Of a stretch of DNA of 64,000 nt, positions 26,520-36,489 are shown in pieces. Position numbers and translations under genes: made by a program. This stretch comes from Bryobacteraceae bacterium. GTDB lineage: Bacteria; Acidobacteriota; Terriglobia; Bryobacterales; Bryobacteraceae. Position 1 is the stretch's first letter. Each line of letters begins with the position of its first letter. Below the pieces are notes generated by a model that was given only the letters and a program-made list of their open reading frames with translations, was not told the DNA's origin and did no database searches. The stretch spans positions 62,001 to 126,000 of the forward strand of contig JAHCHE010000008.1 in the NCBI GenBank assembly GCA_026129905.1, read 5' to 3'.

Positions 26520-28727
26520 TTAGCGCGCTGTCCGAAACTCCGCGAACCAGTTCTGGACGACGCGGAGCGTACTTGCCGCTTCCCCGCCGCCGAAGCGTTC
26601 CGGAAGCAGGAAACGGTCGCCGCCCGGCGAAACGTCATAGTTCGGGTCCAGCCAAAGTCCGAAGTTCGGATGAGTAAAGAGCGGCGCCGGCGGACCGGCA
26701 ACGAAGCCGCCTGTCGTTTGCACCGGCACGGCCATCAGCGTGTCACGCTCGACGTAGAACAGTTCGCGGCCGTTCCTGTTCCAGCGGGGTTGCGCCGCTC
26801 CGTTTCGCGAAACGACCCATTGCCCCTCGCCTTGGGGAAAAGGCCGGACATGCAGTTCGTAGCGTCCGCTCTCGTTCGAGAGATATGCGAGGCGCTTGCC
26901 GTCGGGCGACAGCTTCGGCGCGCGGAGGCTATGTGGGGAGCGCAGAAAGACGTGGGCGTCCCAGCCGCCCGTCGCGTTGCGCTCCAGGTACTGGAGCGAC
27001 GAGGAACCGTTGGGATCGCGCCCTTCGCGGCTAAAGTAGGCGTCACCCTCATAGAAGAGGATGCGCTGGCCGTCCGCCGACCAGTCCGAGACTCGCTGGT
27101 AGCCCTTTCCACTTGTCAAGACTTCATCCTCGGCGCTTGCGTCCGAGCGCCGCAGAAAGATGTTGTACGCTCCGGTCCGACCTGATGTGTACGCGATCCA
27201 CTCTCCGTCCGGCGACCAGACAGGAAGGAGATCCGTCGCCGGATCCGCCGTCAGCCGGATGCGCGAACCACGCGCAATGTCGTTCACCCAAAGATCGAGA
27301 TTCCCTTCCTGAAGGGTCTCGACGGCCACGCTCTTTCCGTCGGGTGAGATCGCGGGGTAATGAAGCCGGAGCCGCGGCGGACCCGGTCCCGCCAGCCGCC
27401 CTCCGGCGCGGTCAAGCCACACCAGCCGCTCCGAATCTTCCAGGGAGTCGACATAGGCGAGAGTGCCGTCGGCCGAGACCGAAACTTCGGACCCATTCCG
27501 CGCGATTCGGAATGCGGAGCCCGCCGGGGTCAAACGCTTGAGTGAGAGCGGTTGAGCCCAGATGTCCGGAAAGTCCGCCTCCGATTGAAACAGCAGGTGT
27601 CCGGTAGTCGAGTAGCTCGGGAATCTTCCCACTCCAAGCGGCTCGGTCCGTCCCGTTCCCAGGTCCAGAATGACTAGCTGAGAGCTTTCAAAGCCCACGG
27701 AGAAGACGATGACGCGTCGCCCCGCTTCTTCGGGCAGGAACTGCGGATTGAAGAGGTAACCGCGATCTGGCTTTCCATCCGATCTCGGGCGGGGCAGCGG
27801 TAAGGGTGAGGACTTGCCAGGGAACACGAGCCGCGGCGTTCCGCCGCCCGCCGGCGCTTCGTTTAGTTGCTGACCGTCGGAAAAAACGACGGCCTGACCG
27901 TCCACGCTCCAGGCTGCCCCAAAGAAAACGATCGTTCTCAAACCGGCGATCTGACCGATGGCGCCCCCGGTGGCCGAGACTCGCTTCAACCCGCCGCCGG
28001 CGGCGAATCCGATCATCTTGCTGTCGGGCGACCAGAACGGTCCCGCCGCCCTTTCGGAACCTTCGACGGGGTAGGGCTGGTCTTGATCGAAGCGCCACAC
28101 CCACAGACGACTATCGTCGTTGACGAAGGCAATCGACGTGCCATCCGGCGAGATGGATGCCCGTCGATTAAAGGGCCTAAGGTTTCGGGTCAGCGGTGCG
28201 CGTACCGCGAATCGGCGCAGCGGCAGTTCCGAACTCGGCTGCGGCTGCCGGAGCCACAGGTACATGCTTGTCCCAGTCAACAGGAGGCAGGCGCCGGCCA
28301 ACGCAACCACCGTCTTACGTAGTGGGAACGGGCCTTGCCGGCCTTCCGTTGCTGTTGGCGCCGGTGAGGCAATCGGCGGCGGTGGTTCCGGCGGATCCAC
28401 CGGGAAAGTAAACCTATACCCGCGGCGAGGCAGCGTTTCGACGAAGCGGGGATTGGCCGCCGAATCGCCCAGGGCGTCGCGAATCTTGTTAATCGCCGTG
28501 TTCAGGCCCTGGTCGAAATCGACGAACGGCTGTCCCGGCCAGAGGCGCTCGCGCAAGTCCTCGCGGGCGACAACCTCGCCAGGGCGCTCGATGAGCGCCG
28601 CAAGCACTTGGAACGGCTGTTCCTGCAAGGGGATCCGGCGGCCATTCTTGAGCAGCTCGCCTGCGTGCAAGTCGGCTACAAACGGACCGAAGCGAATGGA
28701 CTGATTCTTTCCGGCGTTCCCGGCCAT
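26520..28727 (-). CDS. CadC-like winged-helix protein with membrane anchor and PD40/TolB-type propeller
   Basis: A 735-residue protein. The N-terminal 105 residues form an OmpR/CadC winged helix (RFGPFVADLHAGELLKNGRR; LNTAINKIRDALGD; FVETLPRRGYRF). A Pro-rich linker and one transmembrane helix follow (VVALAGACLLLTGTSMYLWL), then a periplasmic beta propeller of PD40/TolB type repeats (ISPDGTSIAFVNDDSRLWVW, WSPDGEWIAYTSGR, LSPDGKRLAYLSNE). Proteins of this layout bind DNA from the membrane and may sense envelope ligands through the propeller. Acidobacteria encode many. The ATG at 28727 follows GGGGAGG. The target genes are unknown; the divergent metzincin-like gene is one candidate. Confidence 0.88.
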   Translation of the reverse strand: MAGNAGKNQSIRFGPFVADLHAGELLKNGRRIPLQEQPFQVLAALIERPGEVVAREDLRERLWPGQPFVDFDQGLNTAINKIRDALGDSAANPRFVETLPRRGYRFTFPVDPPEPPPPIASPAPTATEGRQGPFPLRKTVVALAGACLLLTGTSMYLWLRQPQPSSELPLRRFAVRAPLTRNLRPFNRRASISPDGTSIAFVNDDSRLWVWRFDQDQPYPVEGSERAAGPFWSPDSKMIGFAAGGGLKRVSATGGAIGQIAGLRTIVFFGAAWSVDGQAVVFSDGQQLNEAPAGGGTPRLVFPGKSSPLPLPRPRSDGKPDRGYLFNPQFLPEEAGRRVIVFSVGFESSQLVILDLGTGRTEPLGVGRFPSYSTTGHLLFQSEADFPDIWAQPLSLKRLTPAGSAFRIARNGSEVSVSADGTLAYVDSLEDSERLVWLDRAGGRLAGPGPPRLRLHYPAISPDGKSVAVETLQEGNLDLWVNDIARGSRIRLTADPATDLLPVWSPDGEWIAYTSGRTGAYNIFLRRSDASAEDEVLTSGKGYQRVSDWSADGQRILFYEGDAYFSREGRDPNGSSSLQYLERNATGGWDAHVFLRSPHSLRAPKLSPDGKRLAYLSNESGRYELHVRPFPQGEGQWVVSRNGAAQPRWNRNGRELFYVERDTLMAVPVQTTGGFVAGPPAPLFTHPNFGLWLDPNYDVSPGGDRFLLPERFGGGEAASTLRVVQNWFAEFRTAR

Positions 28728-28934
28728 CCCCTCGTATCCTCCCCGCATGATATCACCGCGCCGAGCGCTGTCAAGGCGCTCCAGAAAGCTTAAACCATGA
28801 GGAAAAGTGATTTAGAACCTGACATTTAGATGTTGAGCGGCCAGTAATCCCGTTTCGAGCCACATTCCACCCGGCGTCTATGGAACCGGCGTCGAACCTC
28901 GGCCAACATCGGGCTTGCCTACGAGGTGAACCCG

Positions 28935-29561
28935 ATGAAGCGCGCCGCACTTTTCGCCGCCTGGTCGTTCCTGGAACCGCACTCAGCCGCCCATGCCGAG
29001 GAAATCTATATACGGCTTCAAAGCTACGTCGAGATTCCGCCGGCCATGTTTCGGGAAGCGAAAGCGACGGCGGGCGACGTTCTACTGACTGCGGGGGTCC
29101 GCGCGAGATGGGCGGAGTGCTCCCCCAAAGAAGAGCCGGCGCCGCCCAATCCGCTTTGCGGGAGGCCTGTTACGCCGCTCGATCTCCAGCTTCGGATCAT
29201 CGGGAAGGAGATGGCGAAGCGCGCCGGCCGGAACTCATCCTGCATGGGCTACGCCCTATTGAGCGGTGAATTCAGCTCGATTGCCGCCGCCTACTTCCAT
29301 CGGGCGGCCGAGCTGGACGGCGGCGATCCGTCGCGCCGGGGCGTGATCCTCGGAGGAATCTTCGCGCACGAGATCGGCCACCTGCTGGGAACGGCCGGGC
29401 ATTCGAAAACGGGAGTGATGCGCGCGTCCTGGTCCGACGCGGATCTCATGGATCTGGCAAAGGGCCGGCTCCGCTTCACCGCCGATCAGGCCAGGAAAAT
29501 CGCCGCCGGCGCCGCCAGGCGAGCCAGGGCAGCGGAGCCGCGGTTATTCACGACGCCTTGA
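28935..29561 (+). CDS. Small exported metzincin-like zinc metalloprotease
   Basis: A 208-residue protein with a signal-like start (MKRAALFAAWSFLE, predicted cleavage after AAHA). The diagnostic segment near residue 143 is AHEIGHLLGTAGHSKTGVM: an HExxH zinc motif followed by Gly at +7, a third His at +11 and a Met six residues later, as in metzincins but with one extra residue before the third His. In acidobacterial genomes similar short proteins are usually left as hypothetical. The ATG at 28935 has GAGG 8 nt upstream. It is divergent from the CadC-like gene and overlaps the amidohydrolase region downstream by position only. Confidence 0.65.
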   Translation: MKRAALFAAWSFLEPHSAAHAEEIYIRLQSYVEIPPAMFREAKATAGDVLLTAGVRARWAECSPKEEPAPPNPLCGRPVTPLDLQLRIIGKEMAKRAGRNSSCMGYALLSGEFSSIAAAYFHRAAELDGGDPSRRGVILGGIFAHEIGHLLGTAGHSKTGVMRASWSDADLMDLAKGRLRFTADQARKIAAGAARRARAAEPRLFTTP

Positions 29562-29599
29562 CAAGGATCGGGCGCCGTGTCCCGCCTTCCTCCGGTATC

Positions 29600-30556
29600 A
29601 TGGCTTCTGTGCAGCGGCGATCCTTCCTTTTGGCCGCCGGCGCCTCCTTGGCCCCGCGTGGCCTCGGCGCGGCTGGCATACCCGTTATCGACACGCACAT
29701 CCACCTGTTCGACACCAACCGGCCGCAGGGCGTCCCGTGGCCGGGGAAGGATAACAAGGTCCTGTTTCAGCCCGCTTTGCCCGACCGGTACCGCCGGATC
29801 GCAACGCCTCTCGGGGTAGTCGGCGCGATCAAGGTGGAGGCGAGTCCCTGGATCGAGGACAACCAGTGGGTCCTTGACCTCGCGGCAGAGGAACCCATCA
29901 TCGTCGGCGTGATCGGCAACCTCGATCTGGCCGCGCCCGAATTCGGCGCTCAGCTCGACCGCTTTCAGAGCAACCCGCTGTTTCGGGGCATCCGCTATGG
30001 AAACCTCTGGGGCCGCGATCTCGCCGCCGGACTCGGCCGCGGCAACTTCGTCGCGAATTTGAAGCTTCTTTCCGCCGCCGGGCTCACCCTCGACACCGCC
30101 AATCCGAACCCGGACCTCATTGCCGCTATCGTGCGCCTCACCGGCCTCGTCCCGGACCTCCGCGTCGTCATCGACCACCTCCCCCAGATGCGCGCGCCCG
30201 ACGATCGCGCCCTCCGGCGAAAATACCAGGACGGCCTGCGCGAACTCGGACAGCGCCCGCGGGTATTCGTGAAGCTCTCGGCAGTGTTCCGCCGGATCGG
30301 CGAAGAAGTCCCCCGCGACCTCTCCGTCTACCGGGCCACCCTCGATGAAATCAGCGCCGTGTTCGGCGAGGACCGCGTTCTGTTTGGCAGCGACTGGCCC
30401 AATAGCGACCAGTGGCGCCCTTACGCCGACGTGCTCGGTCTCGTGCGGGAATACTTCGCTTCCAAGTCGCCAGCCGCCGCCGAGAAGTATTTCTGGAGGA
30501 ATTCGGTCGCCGCCTACCGCTGGCGCAAGCGCGACCCGTCGCAGCCCGGCGCCTGA
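29600..30556 (+). CDS. Amidohydrolase family protein with Tat-like signal
   Basis: A 318-residue metal-dependent hydrolase of the amidohydrolase-2 class. The N-terminus has a twin-arginine-like signal (VQRRSFLLAAGASLA). The metal-binding motif IDTHIHLFD is intact, the second-site His sits in VVIDHLPQM, and the C-terminal Asp in VLFGSDWPNSD. Relatives hydrolyse lactones (for example L-fuconolactone or 4-sulfomuconolactone) or decarboxylate. The ATG at 29600 was chosen because the signal peptide starts there. It lies 38 bp after the metzincin-like gene and is convergent with glgX. The substrate is not deducible. Confidence 0.87.
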   Translation: MASVQRRSFLLAAGASLAPRGLGAAGIPVIDTHIHLFDTNRPQGVPWPGKDNKVLFQPALPDRYRRIATPLGVVGAIKVEASPWIEDNQWVLDLAAEEPIIVGVIGNLDLAAPEFGAQLDRFQSNPLFRGIRYGNLWGRDLAAGLGRGNFVANLKLLSAAGLTLDTANPNPDLIAAIVRLTGLVPDLRVVIDHLPQMRAPDDRALRRKYQDGLRELGQRPRVFVKLSAVFRRIGEEVPRDLSVYRATLDEISAVFGEDRVLFGSDWPNSDQWRPYADVLGLVREYFASKSPAAAEKYFWRNSVAAYRWRKRDPSQPGA

Positions 30557-30563
30557 TCCGCGG

Positions 30564-32660
30564 TCACGGTTCGCCCACCCGGCCGCCGTCGTGACGCGCC
30601 GGCCGGTACAGCGCCACCACGCTCCGTCCGCCGACCGCGTAATCCAGGCTGCCGAGAGTCGGTTCCTCCCCGGGCTCGGCAATGTCCTGAGGGCACGGCA
30701 GGCTCGTGTCTACCACCCTTCCCCACTCCTCCGCCTCGCCCTCCTGAATGCGGAACCGCGCGCTTCGAGCGCCGCCATTGACCATCACGTAGATGTCTCC
30801 GTCCCCCAGCCGCTCGCCATGGAGACAATAGGCCATCGTCTGGCCGCGGGGCGAAAAATCCACTTCACGGCCCATCCCGTACCAGCTCACGTCCTCGCGC
30901 CAATAATGGCTCCGCGCGATCGACGGGTGCGCTTTCCGAAAGGCGATCATGTGCCGGAAGAACCGGAACATGTCCCCGTTCTGCTCCAGCAGGTCCCAGT
31001 TCAACCAGGTCGTTTCATTGTCCTGGTTGTACGGATTGTTGTTGCCCCGCTGCGTGTTCATGAACTCGTCGCCGGCGCAGAACATCGGCGTGCCGTTGGC
31101 CAGCATCAGCAGCGTGAAGAAGTTCTTGATCTGCCGGCGGCGCAGCGCCATCACGCAGTCGGGAACGTTCTCGTCGCCTTCCCACCCGCAGTTCCAGCTT
31201 CGATTGTCGTTGGTCCCGTCGCGGTTGCCGTGGCCGTTGGCCTCGTTGTGCTTCCGGTCGTACGACACCAGGTCGTACAGACAAAAGCCGTCGTGCGCGG
31301 TGACGAAATTCACGCTCTGGTACGGCCGGTACGCGTCTTCCGGACTGTCGGGAAACAGATCGTCGCTGCCGTAAAGCCGCTGTATTAAAGCGCCCACCAT
31401 TCCAGGCTTTCCCCGCACAAAATCCCGGATTTCGTCCCGAAATTCCCCGTTCCATTGCCGCCAGTTGATACCCGGAAAAGCCCGCCCCAGCAGCGACGTC
31501 TGGATGTCCCACGCCTCGGCGATCAGCCGCGCCCCGTTGCGCGCCGCCAGAAAACCGATATCGGCGATCAGGGGCGGGTTGTCCAGGTCCAGCGAACCGT
31601 CGGATTTTCGCGTCAGAATCGACGCCAGGTCGAATCGGAATCCGTCCACCCGCATCTGGTCCGACCAGAAACGGAGACTTTCCAGCACCAGCGAGCGCAC
31701 GGCAGGGTGGTCGCAGCGCAGCGTGTTGCCGCAGCCGCTGTCGTCGCGGTAGCGGCGGTCGGCGTCGAGCAGGTAGTAGGACCGGTTGTCAATGCCGCGG
31801 TAGGAATACGTTGGACCGTCCGCGCTTCCCTCGCTGGTGTGGTTATACACCACATCCAGCCACACCTCGATCCGCGCTGCGTGAAACGCCTTCACCATCC
31901 GGCGGAACTCGTCGATCGGCTCGTCGTAGGCGTACGCCAGGTGCGGGGCGAAGAAGTTCAGCGTCATGTAGCCCCAGTAGATCCCTTCCTGCGGATCGAA
32001 CTGGTGGACCGGCATCAACTCGACCGCCGTCACGCCCAGTTGCCGGAGGTACGGAATCTTCTCGATCAGCCCGGCGAACGTGCCTCGTTTGCCGGGACTT
32101 ACGCCGGAGTTCCCTCGGGCTGTGAATCCCTTGACGTGCAGTTCGTACACCACCAGGTCGTGGCTGTGCCGGGGGGGCGCATCCCAGCCCCAATCGAAGC
32201 CGTTTTCCCGCTGCGGCAGCACCCCCAGCGGAGCGCGCCCCTCGTTGGGACCCCGCTGCTTGGCCAGTTCCCGGTCGTATCCCGGCGGAAAATACACCGA
32301 GTGCGCGAACGGATCGAGCAGGATCTTCTCCCGATCGAACCGGTTACCCGACTCCGGCTCGTACGGCCCCTCCACCCGGTACGCGTACAGCGTGGCGCCG
32401 TTCGCGTCCGTTTCCCGCACGCAACAGTGCCAGATCCGCCCCGATTTGTTCCTCCGCGCGTTCAGCCGGTATTCATAGACCGGCGTGAACGGGTCGTCTT
32501 TGGCGTAAAGGAGCAGGGTTACGCCCGTCGCCCGGCGCGAATATAAGGCGAAGTTGTACGCCCGCAGCGACTCCACCCATGTCGCCCCCATCGGGCCGGG
32601 CGAGCCTTCCACCTCGTCCCACTTTCCGAATCCGCGGATCAGTTCCTCGAGTGCAGCCAC
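30564..32660 (-). CDS. glgX: Glycogen debranching enzyme GlgX
   Basis: A 698-residue GH13 enzyme starting at GTG 32660. An N-terminal CBM48-like domain (TWVESLRAYNFALYSRRATG) precedes the (beta/alpha)8 barrel: DVVYNHTSEGS, DGFRFDLAS with the nucleophile Asp, RLIAEAWD with the acid/base Glu, and NFVTAHDGF with the transition-state Asp. ANGTPMFCAGDEFMNTQRGN and WLNWDLLE are typical of GlgX/TreX isoamylases, which cleave alpha-1,6 branches of phosphorylase-limited glycogen. No other glycogen genes are adjacent in the window. It is convergent with the amidohydrolase gene, 7 bp apart. Confidence 0.94.
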   Translation of the reverse strand: MAALEELIRGFGKWDEVEGSPGPMGATWVESLRAYNFALYSRRATGVTLLLYAKDDPFTPVYEYRLNARRNKSGRIWHCCVRETDANGATLYAYRVEGPYEPESGNRFDREKILLDPFAHSVYFPPGYDRELAKQRGPNEGRAPLGVLPQRENGFDWGWDAPPRHSHDLVVYELHVKGFTARGNSGVSPGKRGTFAGLIEKIPYLRQLGVTAVELMPVHQFDPQEGIYWGYMTLNFFAPHLAYAYDEPIDEFRRMVKAFHAARIEVWLDVVYNHTSEGSADGPTYSYRGIDNRSYYLLDADRRYRDDSGCGNTLRCDHPAVRSLVLESLRFWSDQMRVDGFRFDLASILTRKSDGSLDLDNPPLIADIGFLAARNGARLIAEAWDIQTSLLGRAFPGINWRQWNGEFRDEIRDFVRGKPGMVGALIQRLYGSDDLFPDSPEDAYRPYQSVNFVTAHDGFCLYDLVSYDRKHNEANGHGNRDGTNDNRSWNCGWEGDENVPDCVMALRRRQIKNFFTLLMLANGTPMFCAGDEFMNTQRGNNNPYNQDNETTWLNWDLLEQNGDMFRFFRHMIAFRKAHPSIARSHYWREDVSWYGMGREVDFSPRGQTMAYCLHGERLGDGDIYVMVNGGARSARFRIQEGEAEEWGRVVDTSLPCPQDIAEPGEEPTLGSLDYAVGGRSVVALYRPARHDGGRVGEP

Positions 32661-32959
32661 CGTTCACCTATGAGCCCATTCGAATAGTGCGCGCCGCCCG
32701 CCAAAATCGACAGGCTAATATGATCCGCCGCGCGGAGACGCGAGGAGGCGCCGAAAGGTCATTATTTCGCACGATGAATTATCTCACGGAGGATCAATGC
32801 CTTGAGTCGCCAGGCCGCCAAAGAAGGTATGCTGCTCCGAACCCGTCAAATTCCCCGCGGCTCGTTAAGGTTCTGTCTACGTCCCGCCCTGGCATCGAGA
32901 CCCGTGCAGGAGGACGTCCGGCAACGCCGCCTTCTCTCTCGTGAGCTGTTGCTTTTTTC

Positions 32960-32988
32960 TTGACTCATTTCTGTTGTCGAAGTATTCT
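32960..32988 (+). promoter_or_regulatory. Promoter of the third Oar-like receptor
   Basis: TTGACT (32960-32965), a 17-bp spacer and TATTCT (32983-32988) lie 54 bp before the ATG at 33042, which also has GGGAG upstream. The rest of the 380-bp spacer from 32661 shows no gene; it would also hold the glgX promoter, which was not recognised. Confidence 0.65.
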
Positions 32989-33041
32989 CAAGTCAGAGTA
33001 ATTCCTCCCTGGGAACTGGGGAAACGCTTCGGGAGTTAAGC

Positions 33042-36000
33042 ATGACCAGACACGTAGGCTCCGTGTGTTTTCTTGCGGTCATAGTACTCATAGCCGCAAG
33101 CTCCTTGTCCGCCCAGACGACCTTTGCCACCATTACGGGGACCGTCAACGACGCCACCGGCGCGGTGATTCCCGGCGTTACCGTGATCGCCCGCCATCTG
33201 GCGACGGGCTTTGAGACCACCACGCAGTCCAACGACGCCGGCATCTATACGCTGGCCCAGTTGCGGGAAGGCGAATACGCGGTCACCGCCCGCGGCGCCG
33301 GTTTCAAGGAGCACGTTACGCAGAACATCGTGCTCGTGGCGCGCGATTACCGCCGCGTCGATATTACGCTCGAGGTTGGGGCGGTGGAGACCCGGGTCGA
33401 GGTTACTGCCGCCGCTTCTCTCATCGAAACCGAGACCGCGCGCATCTCCGACACCAAGACGGCGGACCTGCTGAAATCCATTCCGCTCAACACCCGGGGC
33501 ATCTGGGCTTTTTTGTCCCTCTCGCCCAACGTGTTGCAGGCCGGGGGAGGCTCCTCCACCATCCGCTTCGCGGGCAGCCGCGGCAATCAGTCCCACTGGG
33601 CCATCGACGGGACCACCATGAGCGACGGCGTCGACGAGACGCAGATCGGCCCACTGGCGAATTACATCGAGTCGTTCCAGGAAATCAAGATCGACATGTC
33701 CAACAACACGGCCGAGTTCGGCACGATCGGACAGGTGACGATGATTTCCAAGTCCGGCACGAACAACCTCCACGGCAACGTCTTCGACTACTACAGCACG
33801 CCCTGGTTCCGCGCCCGCGATCCGTTCGCTCCGGCGCGCGGCACGGGAATCTCCCACACGCCGGGCGGAAGCGTCGGCGGCCCGGTGTTCCTGCCTCGCA
33901 TCTACAACGGAAAGGACAAGACGTTCTTCTTCTTCTCATTCGAGACGTCGCGCGGCAGCGCCGTCCAGCAACTGCTGAACCCCACCGTCCCGCTCGAATC
34001 CTGGCGCGACGGCGACTTCTCCTCCCTGGGAACGACGATTCGCGACCCCTCCACGGGCGAACCGTTTCCCAACAACGTGATCCCCGCTGACCGGATCAAC
34101 CCGGTGGCCCGAAATATCCAGGACCGCTTCTATCCCCTGCCCAACTTCGGCAACGCCAGCGCTCTGGCGCCCCAGAACTACCGCGAGCTGAAAGTGCGGC
34201 CGCGCGACCCCTCCACCTACTGGACCGCGCGCGGCGACCACCGCTTTTCGGACAAGGACTCCCTTTTCGGCCGCTTCACGTTCCAGCGCGCCTACAATCG
34301 TCCGTACGAAGGAAACCTGCCCACGATCGGCCAGCGCTTCCAGCGACGCGACAATCGCGCCGCGAGCGTCGCCTACACGCACACCTTCTCCCCAAGCCTG
34401 CTGAACGAGTTCCGGTGGGGCTTCGCGTTGAACAATAACCCGATCGAAGGTCCGCTGCTGGGCAACGACGTCGTTCGCGACCTTGGCCTGACGGGCCTGG
34501 TACCGGACCTGCCCGACGTCAGCGGGATCTTCAAAGTCAACTGGACCGGCGTGGGATTGACCCCGATCACCCAAGTCGACTACCGCCGCCCCGGCTTCCG
34601 CAACTTCCTGATGGAGTTCCAGGAGCACTTGAGCTGGTTTCGCGGCCGCCACAACTTCAAGGCCGGCTTTAACCTGACGCGGGTGGAATGGGACGACGGC
34701 GCCGCCAACCCCAACCTCTTCGGCACGCACAGCTATTCCAACCGGTACAGCGGCTATCCTTACGCCGACTTCCTGCTGGGCCTCCCCACCACGGCCGCCC
34801 GTGCGTTCCCGTTCGTCGTGGTGGACCGCCTGCGCTGGCAGTACGACCTGTTCTTTCAGGATGACTTCAAGATTCACCGGAACCTGACGCTCAACCTGGG
34901 CTTCCGCTACGAGTACCATCCCGTATGGCGGGAGGAGCACGGCCGCAGCGCGCTGTTCGATATCGGCTCGGGCCGCATCGTCGTACCTGACGGCTCGATG
35001 AACCTGGTTAGCCCGCTGATGCCCACCGGCTACGTCGACGTCGTCGAGGCGAGCGCGGCGGGTCTGCCGTCGGAGACGCTCATCCGAAGCGACAGGAATA
35101 ACTTCCTGCCGCGCATCGGACTGGCCTACCGCCCCTTCGGCGAGCGTACCGTCATCCGCTCCGGCTTCGGCGTCTTCTATGACGTGGTGCCTCGCAACAT
35201 CACGCAGGGCGGCATACCGTACGTGATCAACGAGCCGAACTTCACCAACCCGGCCGGCAACCCGCTGATCACGCTGCCACAGGCGTTTCCGAGTACCGGA
35301 ACCGGCGGCCCCACCACCGTTGGGCTCCCCGCCGCCGTTAATCCCGATCTCCAGATCCCGTACAGCATGCAATGGAACCTGACGCTGGAGCATTCGCGCT
35401 GGGACACGGGCTTCCGCCTCTCCTACATCGGCACCAACACGCGGAAAGGCGACTACAGCTACAACTACAACTCGCCCGCGCCCGACGCCCGGCCGTTCAT
35501 CGAGAAGCCCCGTCCGTTTCCCGAATACCCCGCGATCAGCTACTTCACCAACGGCGCCGGACACCAGTTCCACGGCCTGACCACCGAAGTCGAGCGCAAC
35601 ATGAAGAACGGTCTCTACTACCAGTTCTCCTGGGCGTTGGCGCGCGACATCGGCGACCTGGAGCGCGGCGCGGCGTCCGAGAACCCGTTCGACCGGCAGC
35701 GCGAGCGGGCCGTCGCGCTCGACATCCCTACGCACCGGGTGACGATGAACTGGATGTATCAACTCCCGTTCGGCCGCGGCCGCCCCTTCCTAAGCTCCGC
35801 CGGCCGTAGCCTGAATCTTCTCGTGGGCGGCTGGGACCTCAGCGGCATTTACAGCTACTACTCCGGCCAGTTCCTGACGCCGCTGTGGACCGGACCCGAT
35901 CCGACGGGAACCGCCTTCACGGCGAGCGCGACTCCGGCCGAAGTGACCATCCGGCCCGATCACCTTCGCGACGCGAACCTCCCGAGCGATCAACGCAGTG

Positions 36001-36329
36001 TCGGCCGCTGGTTCGACGTGGGCGCCTTCGCTCCTCCGCAGTTGGGGAGATTCGGCACCTCGGCCAAGGGCGTCATCAAGGGGCCGTGGGTGAACGTGTG
36101 GCATCTCGGCCTGTTCAAGAGCTTCTTCCTCAGCGAAACCGCGCTGCTGCGGTGGGAGTTGACGGCCACCAACGCCTTCAACCATCCCAACTGGAGCAAT
36201 CCGGCGGTGAACATCAGCCAGGCGCAGCAGGTCGGCGTGATCTCGGGCGTCGGCGGCGTCAACGGCTCTTCCACCGGCGACCAGCCCTTCGCCCGCGCAT
36301 TCCGCATGGGCTTGCGCCTCGAATTCTAG
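33042..36329 (+). CDS. Oar/SusC-like outer-membrane receptor with carboxypeptidase-regulatory domain (III)
   Basis: A 1095-residue protein: signal peptide (VCFLAVIVLIAASSLSAQ), regulatory beta sandwich (FATITGTVNDATGAVIPGVT), plug region (LKSIPLNTRGIWAFLSLSPN, HWAIDGTTMSDG, TMISKSGTNNLHG) and a barrel ending in FRMGLRLEF. It has its own promoter and a strong hairpin terminator, so it forms a single-gene transcription unit. Its barrel includes the GEPFPNNVIPADRINPVA segment common to the acidobacterial subgroup of these receptors. The substrate is unknown. Confidence 0.92.
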   Translation: MTRHVGSVCFLAVIVLIAASSLSAQTTFATITGTVNDATGAVIPGVTVIARHLATGFETTTQSNDAGIYTLAQLREGEYAVTARGAGFKEHVTQNIVLVARDYRRVDITLEVGAVETRVEVTAAASLIETETARISDTKTADLLKSIPLNTRGIWAFLSLSPNVLQAGGGSSTIRFAGSRGNQSHWAIDGTTMSDGVDETQIGPLANYIESFQEIKIDMSNNTAEFGTIGQVTMISKSGTNNLHGNVFDYYSTPWFRARDPFAPARGTGISHTPGGSVGGPVFLPRIYNGKDKTFFFFSFETSRGSAVQQLLNPTVPLESWRDGDFSSLGTTIRDPSTGEPFPNNVIPADRINPVARNIQDRFYPLPNFGNASALAPQNYRELKVRPRDPSTYWTARGDHRFSDKDSLFGRFTFQRAYNRPYEGNLPTIGQRFQRRDNRAASVAYTHTFSPSLLNEFRWGFALNNNPIEGPLLGNDVVRDLGLTGLVPDLPDVSGIFKVNWTGVGLTPITQVDYRRPGFRNFLMEFQEHLSWFRGRHNFKAGFNLTRVEWDDGAANPNLFGTHSYSNRYSGYPYADFLLGLPTTAARAFPFVVVDRLRWQYDLFFQDDFKIHRNLTLNLGFRYEYHPVWREEHGRSALFDIGSGRIVVPDGSMNLVSPLMPTGYVDVVEASAAGLPSETLIRSDRNNFLPRIGLAYRPFGERTVIRSGFGVFYDVVPRNITQGGIPYVINEPNFTNPAGNPLITLPQAFPSTGTGGPTTVGLPAAVNPDLQIPYSMQWNLTLEHSRWDTGFRLSYIGTNTRKGDYSYNYNSPAPDARPFIEKPRPFPEYPAISYFTNGAGHQFHGLTTEVERNMKNGLYYQFSWALARDIGDLERGAASENPFDRQRERAVALDIPTHRVTMNWMYQLPFGRGRPFLSSAGRSLNLLVGGWDLSGIYSYYSGQFLTPLWTGPDPTGTAFTASATPAEVTIRPDHLRDANLPSDQRSVGRWFDVGAFAPPQLGRFGTSAKGVIKGPWVNVWHLGLFKSFFLSETALLRWELTATNAFNHPNWSNPAVNISQAQQVGVISGVGGVNGSSTGDQPFARAFRMGLRLEF

Positions 36330-36344
36330 GCACTTCGTAGTCCC

Positions 36345-36395
36345 GGACCGGTCGCGTCCCGATGGCGCGACCGGTTCCCTTCCTTTGCGATTTTC
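36345..36395 (+). terminator. Rho-independent terminator after receptor III
   Basis: Perfect 10-bp arms ACCGGTCGCG (36347-36356) and CGCGACCGGT (36366-36375) with a 9-nt loop, extendable by two more pairs, then a pyrimidine-rich tail with TTT and TTTT. It begins 16 bp after the receptor stop codon. Confidence 0.7.
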
Positions 36396-36489
36396 TCCCG
36401 AGGTGTTCCGGAAACTGGCGTGGGAAAACGCGCAAAAGGCCTATATGCTAAAGTCGTGAACCGGTAAGTACAGTATCGGACTGCATTTT

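Noticed and set aside
33936-35762. A 608-codon minus-strand open frame within receptor III
   Set aside because: Antisense shadow of the receptor gene; no promoter, ribosome binding site or family match.
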